Of a DNA stretch of 64,000 nucleotides, positions 60,600 to 64,000 are shown one piece after another (the stretch's first letter is position 1; every line of letters starts with the position of its first letter). The notes beneath the pieces are model-generated. The model was not told where the DNA came from. It did no database searches and saw only the letters and a list, made by a program, of their open reading frames with translations. Source of the DNA: Phoronis australis (Eukaryota; Phoronida; Phoronidae); contig NMRA01000943.1 in assembly GCA_002633005.1 (NCBI GenBank), positions 16,531-80,530 on the forward strand, given 5' to 3'. The position numbers and the translations under genes are program-made.

Positions 60600-61580
60600 C
60601 ACCTGCATTATTACAACTGACGACGCAGGATATATTATTCATTCACGGCAAATTTACTTCCTGTTTAACCTCTTTTACTAGCGTGATCCGTTGGGGGGCA
60701 AGTGTCGCCCCTAATTACCCGCGTTATTACGACCGAAACTTTGCTCGTCTTTTACAATGTTACGCGTTAGCACGACTTACAAAGTGCACGTAGTCCGGAG
60801 CACCTCGAGTAACTGCGTAGCCTTTAAACAAATGTGATGGCTACAGGAACATCCCGGGCTGTTCTTATTGTATGCGTGCATGCAACTGAGTTTTTTCCCG
60901 TTTGGAGAAAGTCAATTGTTGCATTAGCAAAGCCTTCCATAGGTACTCTTATAATGGAGGCAGTTTGTGCATCAGTGTAACTGTGTGATGCTGTGTACCG
61001 CTGAACGCTAACAATCTATTGCTATTCTGCGATTGAAAACCGCACTCGTCTAGAATACTCTGCGTGAAATCAACATGGAGGATTGGAAAAACCAGCTACT
61101 GGTGTGACAGACGCATGCGCTGCCGAGGAGTTGGGGGAGAATTCGTCAGTTTTAGATAAAAGAAAATAATACTCACTTCCCCCGCTCACTTTGTGCTTAA
61201 AGACAACGTACGGTACGATCTTCTATCAAAATATGATGACAAATACACGTACATGTAAATAAAGATCTACTTACGACCTTTGATGGAGTTTTTGATATGA
61301 TTCCGTTTTAGACACACACACACACATAAGATACAACTTGCTCATACACTGTATAGACACACACACACATAAGATACAACTTGCTCATACACTGTATTTA
61401 GCGAATTCTTGACCCACAGTCACCACCGACGAGATCACGTAGCAAGCGGGAATGTCATTTAAGCTGTACATGTACATGTACATGTACATGTACGTGTATA
61501 CGTAACTGCCCACTGTGCGTTTTATTGCAAACATGATGTTCACGCATTGAGTGTAATGCGACTGAGGAACGAAAACAACA
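60600..61580. repeat. Region between divergent genes, with duplicated 44-bp unit and (TACATG)n
   Basis: A unit starting GACACACACACACACATAAG is duplicated at about 61,311-61,398. A (TACATG)n tract lies at 61,468-61,496. No coding exon recognised. Must include promoters for the kringle-protease gene (minus) and the small ORF at 61,589 (plus). Confidence 0.6.
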
Positions 61581-61588
61581 ATACTCGA

Positions 61589-62379
61589 ATGTGCATGGAA
61601 CACCCCGGCCAACCCGCGATCGAGAACGAAATTTGGCGCAAGAAGCGAAGCCAGGCAAGGTGAGTAAATTTGATGAATTTTCGTTGTTTTCACTTCCAAT
61701 GTGAAAACAGAGACATGAGTTCAAAGCGTAACACATTGAGGAAGGGCAGGTAGAGGTTTAGGCTAATGTCTCTTCCAATTATAAAGTTACGTTGACCGAA
61801 GCATCGCATGAGCCGAAGGTGATTTGTATGTCATTTTGGCAAATTACCGTTATTTTTGGCACTAAATCAATCAATTGACCATGGAGTTATGAAGAAATGA
61901 CGTGTGAAAATTTAACGCAACGCTTGTTTTTTGTATTTTGTCAGGATCTCTGATTTTTCGACGCTTTTCTGTTGAAAGATGCGATCGAGAACGCAATGAT
62001 AAGCTACCGGGAACGCAAATTTGTATTTGTTTATGCGATCGGGAACGCATTGTGGTGTGTCGAACAGTAATGAACTTTAAAACGTGAAAAAGGTTACAAA
62101 ATAAGTGTGGTGCAATGAATTAATCACATTTTGCGTCATTACTGTGTTATTTTCGTATCAAAACTGAACAACAGCATAACATTTCCATTAAATTGCCATG
62201 AGCACTACATGTACATCAAGCACAAAATAATTTATTTTCATTGCAGGAAACAAGTTCACTGTTATTGTGAGACGAGCTTCAACGAAGATGTTACCCACGA
62301 CGTGAAGGTAAACTCTACCAGGGTTTTTAAAAACAGAAATCTACTTTTAGACGAAACCACTGAGAACAAAGGGTTCTAA
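61589..62379 (+). CDS. Possible two-exon small ORF (67 aa), hypothetical
   Basis: Exon 1 from ATG 61589 to 61659 ends at CAAG|GTGAGT. Exon 2 starts after TTTTCATTGCAG at 62247. The join keeps frame (phase 2) and stays open to a TAA at 62377-62379. Residues include MCMEHPGQPAIENEIW, RKQVHCYCETSFNED and THDVK. A second donor (AAG|GTAAAC, 62307) could extend the gene instead. No domain is recognised. It rests on two good splice sites and frame continuity only, and a non-coding RNA is equally possible. Confidence 0.25.
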
Positions 62380-62399
62380 ACTGAAGACCTGCCCAGCAG

Positions 62400-63470
62400 T
62401 TGTTCCATTTGGCCTGTCAGACAGAGATAACCAAATTGTTGCAGCAGATGAAAGCGAGTGTAGAATCTTCTTCTAGAATTGTGACACCAAAAGGAAAAAA
62501 ACAAATAGCCAGTGAAGTCAAAGAATGATGATGGTCTTGCCCATGGATAGAGACTGGAGGAGAGTTTAGCAACACTTAACGAGATGATTCAAAGATTCCC
62601 ACTCATAAACGTCTGGGATCTAAAAATTGGCCTGAAGTTGTGTAAACTGATGTGCTGATAAAACGTGTGGGATTTTACTTGATGTTTTACTAATAACACT
62701 GATACAGATTGATTTGTGGCGCCCGTGTGGCTTGAATGTACGTTGTGTTTGACCTCTTCTGTTTTGTTGCCTTGGTACTAAGTTCACCTGCACCATCAGT
62801 TCATGATCTCCAGTTTAATGTGACATTGAAAAAGATTGAGAGTTATAATACACGTAATATGTTGTGATTTTCTCAAAATGTGGTCAACATGTTGTCATTA
62901 ACATCACCTCCACTATACACTGTAGTGATTTACGCAGGAAATCAACAACAATATTATAGCATTTCTATTATAATATCAATGTTTTATCACACATATCTCA
63001 AACTTGGTCTTAGAAAAATATATAAAATATTGCTTTAGGGAAATCAACATTACAAATCCATTGAACATTTCCCTCGAATTACTTTTGGAATCTATTAAAC
63101 TAAATCATCACTGAATCTTAGACTATGTATTTATAGCCGTATAATAGTCTCTCACTAAGAAATCAACAACAATATCAAAGCAATTTCTACAATAATCATA
63201 GACAAATATTTTCTTTTAAAATAATAACTGGTCAGAACAATTGTATGTAAGTATTACCTAATGACACTTAGTATGGCCATTTAAATCTACCTCAACACTA
63301 CAAAAAAATGTACTGGTTCTGTTAAAGATCGTTTTGAAATAACACAAATATAGAAAGAAACGTGAGAAAAAAAGGATCAAAACAAAACGTCAAAATACTA
63401 TAACATCAGACAACTACCAACCATAAACTCCGTAAATCTGAATAAACTATAATGACTTAACAACCTTCAC
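62400..63470. other. AT-rich DNA, no gene recognised
   Basis: No open frame of interest, no splice context and no clear repeat was seen. Confidence 0.5.
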
Positions 63471-63489
63471 CACTGGACTTAATGATTTC

Positions 63490-63870
63490 ATTAATGACGT
63501 TTCTGCGTGCTATGCCTGTAGAAGGAGGCATATATGTACTGTTTGCATGACATGCCACATTCACCACAAAAAGGAGTGCCCTCGTGCTGTGACGCAGTGT
63601 TGCATCAGGCTCACTCATTCCGTGAAACATTGGTCACAAATAGGACACTGAGTCGACTTGGTTCCTGAGCACGATGCTTCATGTTGTGTTTTACTATATT
63701 GGTGAAACAACTCTTGAGAACACAACGCGTCAATCACAGGGTTGGTAAAGGTCTTGCTTGTAGTAGTGTCACTGTGTTTTATTGTCATGTGGTCATACTA
63801 AGTCGATTTCTCAGTTTCTGAACAAGGCTCCACAGCATACACACACTTTTTGTGACATGCAGCAGTTGTA
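63490..63870 (-). pseudogene. Decayed C2H2 zinc-finger pseudogene
   Basis: On the minus strand QCPICDQCFTE, a stop, then VSLMQH preserves exact C-x2-C-x3-F-x5-L-x2-H spacing (from 63,647 downward). A frame shift later, THEGTPFCGECGM reads as a linker plus the start of the next finger. Upstream, CSQELFHQYSKTQH and CVYAVEPCSETEK look like older finger remnants. Multiple stops and shifts mean it is not translated as one protein. Confidence 0.6.
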
Positions 63871-64000
63871 CTACTCTTTTTGAAGGCGTGGACGTTAACA
63901 CCCTGAAGGACATCTGGTGTGGCTACAATTCAACTGAAAAAATCAAAACGCATGCAGTCATGTTTGTTTGGCTAAATCTCACTTTGAAATCATGAAAAAA

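Overview
The window is animal nuclear DNA. Genes are spread over small exons joined by GT-AG introns, there are AATAAA signals, and the intergenic DNA is AT-rich and full of transposon relics, minisatellites and tRNA-derived elements. The two confident housekeeping genes are closer to vertebrate orthologues than to bacterial ones. Very frequent TACATGTA-type motifs, kringle and PAN secreted proteins, and unmerged haplotype overlaps at single-n joins suggest a highly polymorphic marine invertebrate. Amphioxus (Branchiostoma) is my best guess, but the sequence does not prove it. No bacterial operon, CRISPR array, rRNA or intact canonical tRNA was seen.

Layout. (1) 1-5 kb: tandemly repeated units. 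Two hold similar short first exons on the minus strand with shared upstream AP-1-like and CCAAT-like sites and NF-kB-like decamers. (2) 5-10.4 kb: no recognised gene, several inverted-repeat elements and one near-perfect long palindrome. (3) 10,445-21,547 (+): a complete 8-exon TRUB2 gene (330 aa, mitochondrial pseudouridine synthase family). A 3.6 kb terminal-inverted-repeat element sits in intron 1, a 5'-truncated LINE with a 14-bp target duplication in intron 3, and a minisatellite in intron 5. (4) 22,504-31,863 (-): argininosuccinate synthase ASS1, convergent with TRUB2. Nine exons covering about the last 310 residues join in phase; the N-terminal ATP-binding exons were not found. (5) 32-40.7 kb: no recognised coding exon, dispersed repeats and MITEs. 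(6) 40,728-44,109 (-): a complete 4-exon gene for a 255-aa secreted PAN/apple-like protein with a Thr/Pro-rich linker. (7) 49.1-49.7 kb (-): an intronless reading frame broken by a stop codon. (8) 52,510-60,577 (-): signal peptide, two kringles and most of a trypsin domain. An isolated THAP zinc-finger exon lies in one of its introns. (9) 61.5-64 kb: a possible two-exon small ORF (+) and a decayed C2H2 zinc-finger pseudogene (-).

How the genes relate. TRUB2 and ASS1 are unrelated in function (mitochondrial RNA modification; urea/arginine/NO metabolism). Both orthologues map to human 9q34, so the pair may reflect old linkage. The 40-60 kb part holds secreted, disulfide-rich modular proteins with phase-1 introns, the usual shuffled extracellular-domain architecture. 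Most interesting points: TRUB2 lacks the catalytic Asp at its expected position; the kringle-protease has Ala at position 193 and no identifiable His57 exon; duplicated promoters in the 5' cluster share immune-type sites; and several inverted-repeat elements include one built around a tRNA-like core.
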